Shown here: positions 1 through 8,340 of the stretch, piece after piece
Position numbering within the stretch: position 1 is the first letter of the stretch
How the letters are laid out: every line of letters starts with the position of its first letter
NCBI GenBank assembly: GCA_018223375.1
Contig: JAGTTS010000011.1
Location: 1-64,000, forward strand
Direction of reading: 5' to 3'
DNA from: Clostridiaceae bacterium Marseille-Q3526
GTDB lineage: Bacteria > Bacillota > Clostridia > Lachnospirales > Lachnospiraceae
DNA length: 64,000 nt
The notes under the pieces: generated by a model
Databases searched by the model: none
What the model was told of the DNA's origin: nothing
The model's input: the letters and a program-made list of their open reading frames with translations, nothing else
Program-made: the position numbers and the translations under genes

Positions 1-1718
1 TGAGAAAGCAGACTAAATTAGTTGCAGTTCTTTCTGCAGCAGCTTTACTCGCAGTAGGCGCTTCCATGACATCCTTCGCAGGTTGGGAGAAGGACGAGGA
101 TGGTATCTGGCACTACTACGACAGCGACGACGAGATGGTAACAGACGAGTGGAGAAAGGACGGCTCCAAGTGGTTCTATCTCGACGAGGATGGCAACATG
201 CTGACAGAGGCTTGGGTAGACGATGAGTACTACGTAGGCGCTGACGGTGCTATGGTTAAAAATGACTGGGTTAAGACAACAGCTGACGAGGATGTTTCTG
301 ATCCAGAGGATGATGGAGACAACTGGTACTACTTCGGTTCCAATGGTAAGAAGGTAGAGGATGACTCCAAGAAGATCAACGGCAAGACATACTACTTCAA
401 CGAAGACGGCGAGATGAGATACGGCTGGTACGAGGATAACGGCGACGTATTCTACCTTGGCGGCGAGGACGAAGGCTGGAGAGCAGAGAGCCAGTGGTTA
501 TGGCTTGCATTACCAGATGAGGACGAAGTTGACAGAAATGGTGTAAACTTCTGTGATGATGACAGCACTTGCTCTGTACATTGCGACGAGGAAGGCTGGT
601 ACTACTTCGGTTCCAATGGTAAGATGTATAAAGAAGCAGCTAAGAAAAAAGTAAACGGAAAGTACTACTTCTTCAACGCTCACGGCCAGATGCTTTACGA
701 GTGGATCAACAATCAGAAGTACAGTGTATCTAGCCAGTCTGATCTTGTAAGCGGAAAGTACACAGATCCAAACAACAATACAAATAAAGATCATGTTTAT
801 ACTAAGCCAACTGCAAGCAATGCTTCTGGAAATATTTTAGATGATAATATTGGTGACGGTAATCAGGGAAGTAGCCAGATCTGGAATATGCAGTACTCCA
901 ACGTAGTAGAGGATGGTTCCAGAGCAAATGGCTGGTATGAGATCGATGGCGCTGCAGATACAGGTGAGGACGGCGATACAGACTGGTATTACTTTGATGA
1001 CGGTGAGGCTGAGAGAGCTGATGCTGGTAAGGATTTCGTTACTGTAGATGGTGATAATGAGAAGGTATTTAGAGCTAAGATCAAGATCGATGGCAAGTAC
1101 TTCTGCTTTAACGAAATGGGACAGATGCAGACAGGTCTTCAGTACATTGGAGCAGATAGAGGCTTCTACTACTTCGATGGAAATGGCTATATGCAGACAG
1201 GTAAAGAGACAAATGTAGAGGATGACGATGATTCCTACAACTTCTACTTCATCACAAAGAACGGCAAGAACGGTCAGGGTCAGATGGGTGAGAAGGACAA
1301 CTACCTGTACTTTGGTGGTAAGAGATTGGAAGCTGATGATGACTACAAAATCTTCTTCTTTGATGATGAATATTACCTTGTAAACAACAAGGGTAAAATC
1401 CAGGATTCCAAGTCCAAGAAGTATGATGTTGAAAATGGAAACGGCATGACTGAGGCTAAGTTTACATTCAAAAATAATGGCGCTATTTCTAAGGTTTACA
1501 TTACAGATAGCAATGGAGATTACAAAGAAGTTGCAGTAGATTCAAACGATAGCTCCAAGCTTTCTTTAGATGCTAATAGCACAGTTGGATGGAAAGATAT
1601 TGCTGAGTACCCAGAGATTGCTCTGTATGACGGCTACTTTACATACGATACAGATCATCAGAATGCTTTAGGCTGGTTAACTGAGGCTCAGTACAATGCG
1701 CTCGGCAGAAATCAGTAA
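1..1718 (+). CDS. Secreted acidic cell-wall-binding-repeat protein, copy 1 (lacks first base)
   Basis: The window opens at the second base of the ATG; the first codons match the start of the two paralogues at 2561-4228 and 6718-8340, so only one base is missing (about 572 aa). Residues 1-27 form a signal peptide ending TSFA before GWEKDEDG. The rest is a chain of roughly 20-residue aromatic repeats (WYYF, GKTYYFNEDGEM, GQMQTG) of the choline/cell-wall-binding type (CW_binding, as in glucan-binding proteins), unusually rich in Asp and Glu. No catalytic domain is visible, so a surface coat or polymer-binding role is inferred. The N-terminal ~60 codons are almost base-identical to copy 2; the middle (around residues 190-300) and C-terminus diverge. 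It converges on copy 2. Confidence 0.85.
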   Translation, partial: RKQTKLVAVLSAAALLAVGASMTSFAGWEKDEDGIWHYYDSDDEMVTDEWRKDGSKWFYLDEDGNMLTEAWVDDEYYVGADGAMVKNDWVKTTADEDVSDPEDDGDNWYYFGSNGKKVEDDSKKINGKTYYFNEDGEMRYGWYEDNGDVFYLGGEDEGWRAESQWLWLALPDEDEVDRNGVNFCDDDSTCSVHCDEEGWYYFGSNGKMYKEAAKKKVNGKYYFFNAHGQMLYEWINNQKYSVSSQSDLVSGKYTDPNNNTNKDHVYTKPTASNASGNILDDNIGDGNQGSSQIWNMQYSNVVEDGSRANGWYEIDGAADTGEDGDTDWYYFDDGEAERADAGKDFVTVDGDNEKVFRAKIKIDGKYFCFNEMGQMQTGLQYIGADRGFYYFDGNGYMQTGKETNVEDDDDSYNFYFITKNGKNGQGQMGEKDNYLYFGGKRLEADDDYKIFFFDDEYYLVNNKGKIQDSKSKKYDVENGNGMTEAKFTFKNNGAISKVYITDSNGDYKEVAVDSNDSSKLSLDANSTVGWKDIAEYPEIALYDGYFTYDTDHQNALGWLTEAQYNALGRNQ

Positions 1719-1807
1719 TCTCTCATTGAGAATTCGTTAATTTCTTTATAAAATAACTAATCAAACAGCGGTACACTACTTTTGTGATATTGAAAAATAT
1801 CAGAAGG

Positions 1808-1825
1808 CAGCGTATCGCTGTTTTT
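1808..1825 (+). terminator. Rho-independent terminator after copy 1
   Basis: CAGCG-TAT-CGCTG followed directly by five T. It is the first T-tailed hairpin on the + strand after the stop at 1718. Confidence 0.55.
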
Positions 1826-1845
1826 GCAATATGCCCTTGTGGCAT

Positions 1846-1903
1846 AAAAAGAGCCCTTTCCATAGAATGGAGGGTAAGCCGCCCGGCTCTGTGGTTTCCC
1901 ACA
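1846..1903 (-). ncRNA. Candidate small RNA with own promoter and terminator
   Basis: A short transcription unit of about 58 nt can be read on the minus strand. The predicted start lies just 5' of a GTGG-TTTC-CCAC hairpin, followed by a longer stem (GAGCC/GGCTC with an inner TCCA/TGGA stem) that ends in five U. An open frame crosses it in the same sense (1723-1920), but it has no ribosome binding site and covers structural elements, so an RNA is the better reading. By position it may be an antisense or orphan antitoxin-like RNA; function unknown. Confidence 0.5.
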
Positions 1904-1908
1904 CGGTT

Positions 1909-1937
1909 ACTATATAGCAAGGTCTACAGCCTGACAA
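1909..1937 (-). promoter_or_regulatory. Sigma-70-type promoter of the small RNA
   Basis: Minus strand: -35 TTGTCA (1932-1937), 17-bp spacer, -10 TATAGT (1909-1914). Each box differs from consensus by one base. Confidence 0.55.
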
Positions 1938-2032
1938 TCTCTATTTGCATTTCTTTCTGATTTGATATAAAATTGTTCGTTCTTTGAAAAAAATTAGGAA
2001 AATTTAGATTTGAGCGAATTTATCAAAGCTAC

Positions 2033-2061
2033 TTGAATTATAGGAAGTGATTGGATATAAT
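2033..2061 (+). promoter_or_regulatory. Promoter of the putative antitoxin RNA
   Basis: Plus strand: -35 TTGAAT (2033-2038), 17-bp spacer, perfect -10 TATAAT (2056-2061). It points toward the 3' end of the toxin gene. Confidence 0.65.
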
Positions 2062-2067
2062 AGAAAT

Positions 2068-2164
2068 ACAGAAAGCACCCACCCCAAAAATGGATGCCTC
2101 TAGTGGTTTTTTTCTACCCTAATGGGTAGCGCCCATCCTGTTGGCCGACAGGATGGGCATTTTT
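2068..2164 (+). ncRNA. Putative type I antitoxin antisense RNA
   Basis: Starts about 7 nt after the perfect TATAAT at 2056-2061 and ends at a strong hairpin (GCCCATCCTGT at 2131-2141 with ACAGGATGGGC at 2148-2158) followed by ATTTTT. A smaller hairpin CTACCC/GGGTAG lies at 2114-2129. The RNA ends at the toxin stop codon (2163-2165) and would be fully complementary to the toxin mRNA 3' untranslated region, the usual geometry of Fst/TxpA-type loci where antisense and toxin transcripts converge and share a terminator hairpin. The exact 5' and 3' ends are inferred. Confidence 0.6.
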
Positions 2165-2279
2165 ACTTTCGCTTGTTTCTCTGGTCGAGAAAGGCAAGCA
2201 GTGCTATTACAAACATACCGACGCTGACCATCAGGGACGCGACGGTGAGAATTGTTGAAACAATCTCATATGCTGTCAT
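2163..2279 (-). CDS. Small hydrophobic holin-like toxin of a type I TA system
   Basis: Encodes 38 aa: start MTAYEIVSTI, one predicted membrane helix (about residues 8-30), then a polar, basic tail (LDQRNKRK). This matches the layout of Firmicute holin-like/TxpA-BsrG type toxins (Hol_Tox-like). A strong AAAGGAGGTGG ribosome binding site lies 7-8 nt before the ATG. Toxicity by membrane insertion is known for the family and inferred here. The 5' leader (about 83 nt) contains a CCTGG-TTTA-CCAGG hairpin and a CCTCC stretch (2326-2330 complement) that could pair with the GGAGG and hold back translation, as in other type I toxins. Confidence 0.75.
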   Translation of the reverse strand: MTAYEIVSTILTVASLMVSVGMFVIALLAFLDQRNKRK

Positions 2280-2368
2280 CAGCACCACCTCCTTTCCTAT
2301 GTACTCCTGGTAAACCAGGGCAGGTCTGGAGGCATACCACTCCTGTCATGAGTGCTTTCCGTAATGCT

Positions 2369-2397
2369 ATTTTACCATGGAAGTTTATGTGGTTCAA
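2369..2397 (-). promoter_or_regulatory. Promoter of the type I toxin mRNA
   Basis: Minus strand: -35 TTGAAC (2392-2397), exactly 17 bp, -10 TAAAAT (2369-2374). Predicted start near 2362 gives a long structured leader before the ATG at 2279. Confidence 0.65.
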
Positions 2398-2464
2398 CGA
2401 AAAAGTTCATTTCAATTTTTCGATTTTTAATCTCCATTATACTGTCTCAGAAAATATTCACACT

Positions 2465-2513
2465 AAAAAATGAGATACCACCTCTGAGTATTTCATTACC
2501 CAGAAGCAGTATC
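2465..2513 (-). terminator. Terminator of cell-wall-binding copy 2
   Basis: Arms at 2474-2486 and 2501-2513 pair over 13 bp (two G-T wobbles); read on the minus strand a T6 run (2465-2470) follows two nt later. Confidence 0.75.
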
Positions 2514-2560
2514 CCACATTTTTTAATTATTTAGTTTATGTAAACTAAATTACTTTAATA

Positions 2561-4228
2561 TTAGTCGATCCAGCTCGGAACAGTTGTAATAGCTGCGTGA
2601 TCGCCGTACCAAGCAAAGGTATTCTTGTTTAAAGCTCCAGCTACGGATGAATTATCATAGCTGTAGTAGTTGTCGTACAGAGCGATAGATGGAATGGAAA
2701 TTCCCATTGCCTCCATAGCACTTGCTGTATCTGTAGCTGCATCAAGAGATGCACCAGAAATAGTCTTTCCATCCTCATCAAATACTGTCTTAATGGAATC
2801 ATCGTTGTTGAATTCGAACTTGAATGTTCCACTTGTAGTACCAAATTTCAGTTCCTCTACATCGTACTTCTTGCTCTCGGAAGACTGGATCTTACCCTTG
2901 TTATTTACAAGCCAGTACTTTCCATCACAGTAGTATACTCTGTAGTCGTCATCAGCCTCAAGTCTCTTACCGCCGAAGTACAGATATCCGTCCTTCTCGC
3001 CTGTCTGGCTCTGGCCATTCTTTCCGTTCTTTGTGATAAAGTAGAAGTTGTAAGCGTCATCATCATCCTCTACATTTGTCTCTTTGCCTGTCTGCATGTA
3101 TCCATTCTCATCGAAGTAGTAGAATGCACCATCTTTCTGAATAAACTGGAGACCTGTCTGCATCTGGCCCATCTCGTTGAAGCAGAAGTACTTGCCATTG
3201 ATCTTAATCTTAGTTCTGTATACAGCCTCATTGTCGCCATCTTTAGTAACTAAGTCGCTGGCAGAATCAGCTCTCTTAGCCTCACCGTCATCGAAGTAGT
3301 ACCAGTCTGTATCGCCGTCTGTGCCTGTGTCCTCGGAACCGTCGATCTCATACCAGCCGTTTGCTCTGGAACCGTCCTCTACTACGTTGGAGTACTGCAT
3401 ATTGTAGATCTGTCCAGCACCCTTGTTGATTCCTGTAGCATTACCGTCTAAAGCATTGCTTGTTGTACCCTCTACCAGTGTTGCTCCAGATGGAGTTGTT
3501 GCTCCAGTTACACGATATTTATTGTTGTTGATCCATTCGTATACCATCTGGCCGTGGTCATTGAAGAAGTAGTACTTTCCGTTTACTTTCTTCTTCTTTG
3601 CGCTCTGATACATCTTACCGTTGGAACCGAAGTAGTACCATCCTTCTTCATCGCAAGTAGAGCAGTCATCGTTGTCAAATCCAACACCGTTTCTATCTAC
3701 ATCATCTTCGCTAGGAAGCTCAAGCCATAACCACTGGCTCTCTGCTCTCCATCCTTCATCCTCGCCGCCAAGGTAGAATACATCACTTCCATCCTGATAC
3801 CAGCCGTAGATCATCTCTCCATCTTCGTTGAAGTAATATGTCTTGCCGTTGATCTTCTTGGAGTCATCAGCTTCTTTCTTACCATTGGAACCGAAGTAGT
3901 ACCAGTGATCTCCGTCATCCTCTGGATCGTCGATATCATCATCTGTTGTTGTTTTAACCCAGTCGTTCTTAATCATAGCACCGTCAGCGCCTACGTAGTA
4001 CTCATCGTCTACCCAAGCGTCTGTTGCCATGTTACCATCCTCGTCGAGATAGAACCACTTGGAACCGTCCTTTCTCCACTCGTCTGTTACCATCTCATCG
4101 TCGCTGTCGTAGTAGTGCCAGATACCATCCTCGTCCTTCTCCCAACCTGCGAAGGATGTCATGGAAGCGCCTACTGCAAGTAAAGCTGCTGCAGAAAGAA
4201 CTGCAACTAATTTAGTCTGCTTTCTCAT
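2561..4228 (-). CDS. Secreted acidic cell-wall-binding-repeat protein, copy 2
   Basis: 555 aa; ATG at 4228 preceded by AAAAGGAGAG. Signal peptide residues 1-27 (cleavage after TSFA). The mature part consists of aromatic cell-wall-binding type repeats (HYYDSDDEM, KWFYLDEDGNM, GKTYYFNEDGEM, GQMQTG) with long Asp/Glu-rich linkers and no enzyme domain. It is closely similar to copy 1 through most of its length (the same DWYYFDDGEA and YNFYFITKNGKNGQ blocks) but differs in the segment near residues 235-265 and in the C-terminal ~80 residues. Preceded by a 5' region duplicated in front of copy 3. Its convergent orientation to copy 1 makes the pair an imperfect inverted repeat of over 1.6 kb. Confidence 0.88.
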   Translation of the reverse strand: MRKQTKLVAVLSAAALLAVGASMTSFAGWEKDEDGIWHYYDSDDEMVTDEWRKDGSKWFYLDEDGNMATDAWVDDEYYVGADGAMIKNDWVKTTTDDDIDDPEDDGDHWYYFGSNGKKEADDSKKINGKTYYFNEDGEMIYGWYQDGSDVFYLGGEDEGWRAESQWLWLELPSEDDVDRNGVGFDNDDCSTCDEEGWYYFGSNGKMYQSAKKKKVNGKYYFFNDHGQMVYEWINNNKYRVTGATTPSGATLVEGTTSNALDGNATGINKGAGQIYNMQYSNVVEDGSRANGWYEIDGSEDTGTDGDTDWYYFDDGEAKRADSASDLVTKDGDNEAVYRTKIKINGKYFCFNEMGQMQTGLQFIQKDGAFYYFDENGYMQTGKETNVEDDDDAYNFYFITKNGKNGQSQTGEKDGYLYFGGKRLEADDDYRVYYCDGKYWLVNNKGKIQSSESKKYDVEELKFGTTSGTFKFEFNNDDSIKTVFDEDGKTISGASLDAATDTASAMEAMGISIPSIALYDNYYSYDNSSVAGALNKNTFAWYGDHAAITTVPSWID

Positions 4229-4327
4229 AATGAATGCACTCTCCTTTTTTCTTTTTGAAGTTATATGTTCGAAATTCCTAACTGCATTACGTGGCTATTA
4301 TACTTCGGATAAGGGAAAGTATGGAAA
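4229..4327 (-). promoter_or_regulatory. Promoter/leader of copy 2, duplicated at copy 3
   Basis: About 100 bp upstream of copy 2 is nearly the same as 8341-8440 upstream of copy 3. It includes the ribosome binding site, an A-rich spacer and a perfect -10 TATAAT (complement at 4297-4302). No good -35 is seen at 17 bp (TCCATA); TTTCCA lies a little further out. Confidence 0.55.
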
Positions 4328-4674
4328 GATTGCTGTTTCGCGGTATTCAGTGTATGTTTATACGCGTTTAAAGGCCGATTTCAGGATATGTTTTTTAGAG
4401 TAAGAGTTCCCTTGGGATAATAGCTAAAAATTGATATTTAAGGCGTTCTATGCATTCTACAGATGAAAAGACTAAAAGGCTAAGCCAAAGTTTTTCCCGG
4501 ATTATATAAAACCCCTCCCGCCGCTTTGCTGACAGGAGGTGTTCTTCAGAATATTTTGTTTTTTGGAAGCGGAATGAATCTCTCAACCTACCGATAAGCG
4601 ATAGATGTTTTAGTTATTTTGGATGTTTGAGAACTATTCTGCTGCACTGTACAGGCTTTTAGTATGTACGAATA
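4328..4674. other. Gene-poor stretch between copy 2 and the Xre gene
   Basis: No convincing coding frame: the open frame at 4395-4586 lacks a ribosome binding site and recognisable sequence. The only structure seen is the hairpin at 4508-4541. Confidence 0.4.
4508..4541 (-). terminator. Possible terminator of the small Xre gene
   Basis: Minus strand: a CCTCC/GGGAGG-type stem around a loop of about 16 nt, followed by GTTTT. The T-tract is short, so confidence is modest. Confidence 0.4.
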
Positions 4675-4890
4675 CTATTCGCCTTCCGGCTTGTCTGGAA
4701 TATATTCCACAATGTCCTCAATTCTGCAGTCTAATATCTGACAGAATACTTCCAGCGTATGAGTGGACACATACATATTTTTCTTTAAACGCCCAATCTG
4801 ACCTGCACTGATTCCATAATAGCGAATCAGACGGTACTGAGTCATATGTCTTTTTTCCATGGTTTCCCACAATTTGTCATATGTGATCAT
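4675..4890 (-). CDS. Small Cro/CI-type (Xre) helix-turn-helix regulator
   Basis: 71 aa, essentially one HTH domain: MTQYRLIRYYGISAGQIGRLKKN forms the two DNA-contacting helices and VSTHTLEVFCQILDCRIEDIVEYIPD closes the five-helix fold (HTH_26/YozG-like). The ATG at 4890 has AGGGTGAGGA upstream. Such one-domain proteins act as dimeric repressors; its target is unknown. The nearest candidate operator is the perfect inverted repeat at 6536-6571 in front of the ATPase gene, but the link is only positional. Confidence 0.75.
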   Translation of the reverse strand: MITYDKLWETMEKRHMTQYRLIRYYGISAGQIGRLKKNMYVSTHTLEVFCQILDCRIEDIVEYIPDKPEGE

Positions 4891-5085
4891 TCTTCCTCAC
4901 CCTTTCTCTATCAATTAAATAACGAATTTTAAAAGCTGTATATAACCCATAACTGGATAATATTTCCAAAAATGGGGTTTTTGTATAAGATGCACAAATA
5001 TATTTTATCTAACCGAGGATAAAATTGTATATTACGCTGTATTTATTTAAAAGTTTCAAGAGAAAAATGAGATATTAAAATGGAT

Positions 5086-6492
5086 TCACTGGGCATTTTT
5101 TAATATCCTACATTTCTTAAAAGAAATTAAGCGGAGATTCCTGTATTGCTCTGCACACTGAAGCGCTTCTTTTGTAAACGAGTCTTTAGCGAACACATAG
5201 AACCATTTTTCTGTCATATAAAAAAGATTTCCCTGAAGCATTAAATCGCGTATGACGTCGCTTCCTACAGGAGCATTCTGCCATTTGCATTCTCCCAACA
5301 GAATCTGCTGTTCGCTCAGTGCGACAATATCAATTTCTTCCTGCCGCTTCTGAACCGGGTTATTTCCCCACCACCGCCCGCATTTGCCGTATAGGAAGGG
5401 CGCGGAAGAGATCACCTCCGGCTGATACAGGTACTGCTGGCAAATCTCTTCAAATACCAGTCCCATAAAATGGCTGATTTGGGGCTTTACCTGGTTTAAA
5501 TAGATGTCAGGACCGATTCCGCGGACAATTCCGCTGATATTTGGCCCCACAAAGCGGTACCAGAAGCGGAACATCTGATCCTGCAGCAGATAAATGGTTT
5601 TTCTGCTTCCCGGCTTTTCTGTAACAGGAATTTCCTTTTTGACGATGCCAAGCTCCAGGAGAGAGAGCAGAAGATTGCTGGCAGCTCCCGTCTCGATCCC
5701 TGCCTTTCCGGCAATGTCATTTAACCGGCTGCTCCCGCCGGCAATGGCTCCTATAATAGAGTTGTAGGTAGACGGATCCCGAAGCTCCTGCTTTAGGAGA
5801 TTCGACGGCTCCTCATACAGACGCCCGCTTTCATTGAAAAATAATTCGATAATATTTTCATCCAGCGATAAGTTTTTCTTAATGCGGCTCAAATATTCCG
5901 GAATTCCGCCTGTAACGCCATAAATAACTGCCTGCTCCTCCCTGGTAAATTCCGGGCATAAATTTCTGGCTTCAAAAAAGGTGAATGGATGAATTTTAAA
6001 CTGAGCTGTCCTGCGCCCGTAAAGCGGGCTTTTATAGCCCAGAACCTGGTGCTCCATGAAGCTCATCGAAGAACCGCACAGAATCAGAAACAGCTGGCTG
6101 TTTTTCCACTTCTGGTCAATATGCGCCTGAATCAGGGAAGAAACAGCCTTATAGCTGGCCGCCAAATATGGAAATTCATCGATCACCAGAATAAGGCGCT
6201 CTGTTTCACAGATACTGTCGATGTAGGAAAACAGTTCATCATAGCTTCCAAAAGAGGGAGCCGTCAGCCCGGGAAGAGTCGTTTGAAATACAGCTTTAGA
6301 AAATAGCTGAAGATTTTCCTGCCTGGCTGCCTCCGACGCCACAAAGAAAATAGTCTTTTTATTTTTGCAAAACTCATTGATTAAAGTCGTTTTTCCTACG
6401 CGTCTGCGTCCGTAAAACACAGCAAACTCAAACTGGCCGCTGGAATACATGGCTTCCAGCTTTTCCAGTTCCCGCTTTCTTCCGACAAACAT
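5086..6492 (-). CDS. AAA+ ATPase with DUF234/PD-(D/E)XK-like C-terminus
   Basis: 468 aa; ATG at 6492 with AAAAGGAGGGG upstream. Begins MFVGRKREL, typical of the archaeal-type ATPase_2 family, with Walker A GRRRVGKTT (28-36), Walker B LILVIDEFPYL (100-110) and a GSSMSFME sensor-like stretch. A winged-helix region follows (about 240-300). The C-terminal DUF234 part contains EIDIVAL...LLGECKW, the D-x(n)-ExK pattern of PD-(D/E)XK nuclease folds. The family is widespread in clostridia and archaea but its function is unsettled; a nucleic-acid or defence role is speculation. It stands alone with its own operator-like palindrome upstream. Confidence 0.82.
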   Translation of the reverse strand: MFVGRKRELEKLEAMYSSGQFEFAVFYGRRRVGKTTLINEFCKNKKTIFFVASEAARQENLQLFSKAVFQTTLPGLTAPSFGSYDELFSYIDSICETERLILVIDEFPYLAASYKAVSSLIQAHIDQKWKNSQLFLILCGSSMSFMEHQVLGYKSPLYGRRTAQFKIHPFTFFEARNLCPEFTREEQAVIYGVTGGIPEYLSRIKKNLSLDENIIELFFNESGRLYEEPSNLLKQELRDPSTYNSIIGAIAGGSSRLNDIAGKAGIETGAASNLLLSLLELGIVKKEIPVTEKPGSRKTIYLLQDQMFRFWYRFVGPNISGIVRGIGPDIYLNQVKPQISHFMGLVFEEICQQYLYQPEVISSAPFLYGKCGRWWGNNPVQKRQEEIDIVALSEQQILLGECKWQNAPVGSDVIRDLMLQGNLFYMTEKWFYVFAKDSFTKEALQCAEQYRNLRLISFKKCRILKNAQ

Positions 6493-6535
6493 CTGAATCC
6501 CCTCCTTTTCATGAAGCTGACCGCTCCAAAAGTTT

Positions 6536-6571
6536 AATTAAATTACTTATTTATATATTAGTAATTTAATT
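6536..6571 (-). promoter_or_regulatory. Perfect 12-bp inverted repeat upstream of the ATPase gene
   Basis: Arms AATTAAATTACT (6536-6547) and AGTAATTTAATT (6560-6571) are perfect complements separated by 12 nt of pure A/T. It lies 44-79 bp before the ATPase start codon, so it is a candidate operator overlapping the promoter. Confidence 0.6.
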
Positions 6572-6634
6572 ATAAGATATTTTTGATTCCTTTGTCAAGG
6601 CCGGAAACTGCAGAATGACAATATTCTGTATAAC

Positions 6635-6656
6635 AAAAACAGGAGTACCACTCCTG
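6635..6656 (-). terminator. Terminator of cell-wall-binding copy 3
   Basis: Minus strand CAGGAGT-GGT-ACTCCTG followed directly by T5. A CAGGAGT copy occurs again about 24 nt upstream on the transcript, allowing an alternative stem. Confidence 0.7.
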
Positions 6657-6717
6657 CCATTATTCTGACAGTTGTGATACTCCTGAAAATATCGTAGATT
6701 TAATTAAGAAATCTTAA

Positions 6718-8340
6718 TTATTTCTTCTTGTTAAGTTCACGCCATCCCTCAACGAATGCACTACCCTTCTGTAAGTATGTGTACTGATCATCGTCGTATA
6801 ACTGGATGAACGGAATGGATACGATGGAATCCTCACTCGGATCGAATGCTTCACCTGCTGCCATGATCTTCTCAGCTTCCTTAATTAAGTCAGCTGCATC
6901 ATAGGATGCACCGTTCTCGATCTTAACGGAGTCAACCTTCTTACCCTTGAATGTTACGTTAACATCCTCTTCTGCGATTCCTCTGTTCTCAATATCGAAC
7001 TTCTTGTTGTCGCTCTTGGAGGACTGGATCTTACCCTTGTTGTTTACTAAGTAGATGTCTCCATCTAAGTAGTACAGTCTGTAATCGTCGTCAGCCTCAA
7101 GTCTCTTACCGTTGAAGTACAGGTAGTTGTCCTTCTCGCCTGTGTAGCCCTGGCCGTTGCTTCCGTTCTTTGTATTGAAGTAGAAGTTGTAATCGTCATC
7201 GTCACACTCTACGTCAGATACCTTGCCGTCCTGCATGTAGCCGTTCTCGTCGAAGTAGTAGAAGCCCTTATCCTCAGCGATGTACTGAAGACCTGTCTGC
7301 ATCTGGCCCTTCTCGTTGAATGCAAAGTACTTCTTGCCCTTGGAGCTGTCTACTTTGATTCTTGCTACGTGTACCTTTGCACCGTCCTCATCGTATGTAG
7401 CGAAGTCGCTTCCGTCAGCGTCAGCGTGCTCAGCCTCACCGTCATCGAAGAAGTACCAGTCTGTGTCGTTATCCTCGCCAACGTCCTCAGAACCGTCGAT
7501 CTCGTACCAGCCGTCGCCTCTCCAGCCTTCCTCTACGATGTTGTAGTACAGCATGTCGTCGATTGTTGCGCTTCCTGCTGTAGCGTTTCCATCAAGATGA
7601 GCGTTTCCTGGTGTTCCAACGCTTACCTTCTTGTTGTTAATCCACTCGTAAAGCATCTGGCCATGCTCGTTGAACATGTAGTAACGGCCATTTACTTTCT
7701 TCTTGCCGGAATCCTTGTACATCTTACCGCTGGATCCGAACCAGTACCAACCTTCGTCGTCGCACTCGTCCTCATCTGCACAGTCAAGGATCTGCTCCTC
7801 ATCGTCATCGTCGTCAGCATCGCCTGGCTTCTCAAGCCATAACCACTGATTCTCTGCTCTCCAGCCCTCGTCCTCGGTTCCAAGGTAGAATACCTCGCCG
7901 CTCTCCTCGTGCCATCCGTAGAGCATCTCACCGTCTTCATCGAAGTAGTATGTCTTGCCGTTGATCTTCTGATCATCGTCTGTTACTTTCTTACCCTTGT
8001 TGTCGAAGTAGTACCAGTGATCGCCGTCGTCGTCCGGATCAGAAACATCCTCGTCAGCTGTTGTCTTGATCCAGGCGTTCTTCAGCATAGCGCCGTCAGC
8101 GCCTACATAATACTCATCGTCTACCCATGTATCGGTAGCCATGTTTCCATCTTCGTCAAGGTAGAACCACTTGGAGCCGTCCTTTCTCCACTCGTCCTCT
8201 ACCATCTCGTCGTCGCTGTCGTAGTAGTGCCAGATACCATCCTCGTCCTTCTCCCAACCTGCGAAGGATGTCATGGAAGCGCCTACTGCGAGTAAAGCTG
8301 CTGCAGAAAGAACTGCAACTAATTTAGTCTGCTTTCTCAT
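6718..8340 (-). CDS. Secreted acidic cell-wall-binding-repeat protein, copy 3
   Basis: 540 aa. The frame is open 12 codons further upstream, but the ATG at 8340 carries the ribosome binding site (AAAAGGAGAG) and gives the same MRKQTKLVAVL signal peptide as copies 1 and 2. The first ~80 mature residues match copies 1 and 2 closely; the central part is more diverged (for example GDADDDDDEEQILDC in place of the copy-2 insert) and the C-terminus is unrelated in detail (ends EGWRELNKKK). Repeats are again of the aromatic cell-wall-binding type with no enzyme domain. It shares the copy-2 promoter region, suggesting duplication of a whole transcription unit. Confidence 0.87.
   Translation of the reverse strand: MRKQTKLVAVLSAAALLAVGASMTSFAGWEKDEDGIWHYYDSDDEMVEDEWRKDGSKWFYLDEDGNMATDTWVDDEYYVGADGAMLKNAWIKTTADEDVSDPDDDGDHWYYFDNKGKKVTDDDQKINGKTYYFDEDGEMLYGWHEESGEVFYLGTEDEGWRAENQWLWLEKPGDADDDDDEEQILDCADEDECDDEGWYWFGSSGKMYKDSGKKKVNGRYYMFNEHGQMLYEWINNKKVSVGTPGNAHLDGNATAGSATIDDMLYYNIVEEGWRGDGWYEIDGSEDVGEDNDTDWYFFDDGEAEHADADGSDFATYDEDGAKVHVARIKVDSSKGKKYFAFNEKGQMQTGLQYIAEDKGFYYFDENGYMQDGKVSDVECDDDDYNFYFNTKNGSNGQGYTGEKDNYLYFNGKRLEADDDYRLYYLDGDIYLVNNKGKIQSSKSDNKKFDIENRGIAEEDVNVTFKGKKVDSVKIENGASYDAADLIKEAEKIMAAGEAFDPSEDSIVSIPFIQLYDDDQYTYLQKGSAFVEGWRELNKKK

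Noticed and set aside
1723..1920. 65-codon open frame on the minus strand
   Set aside because: It has no ribosome binding site and coincides with promoter boxes and hairpins of a small RNA-like unit; composition is not protein-like beyond the structured part.
2252..2534. Two overlapping short frames on the plus strand
   Set aside because: They run antisense to the toxin promoter and the copy-2 terminator and have no start signals.
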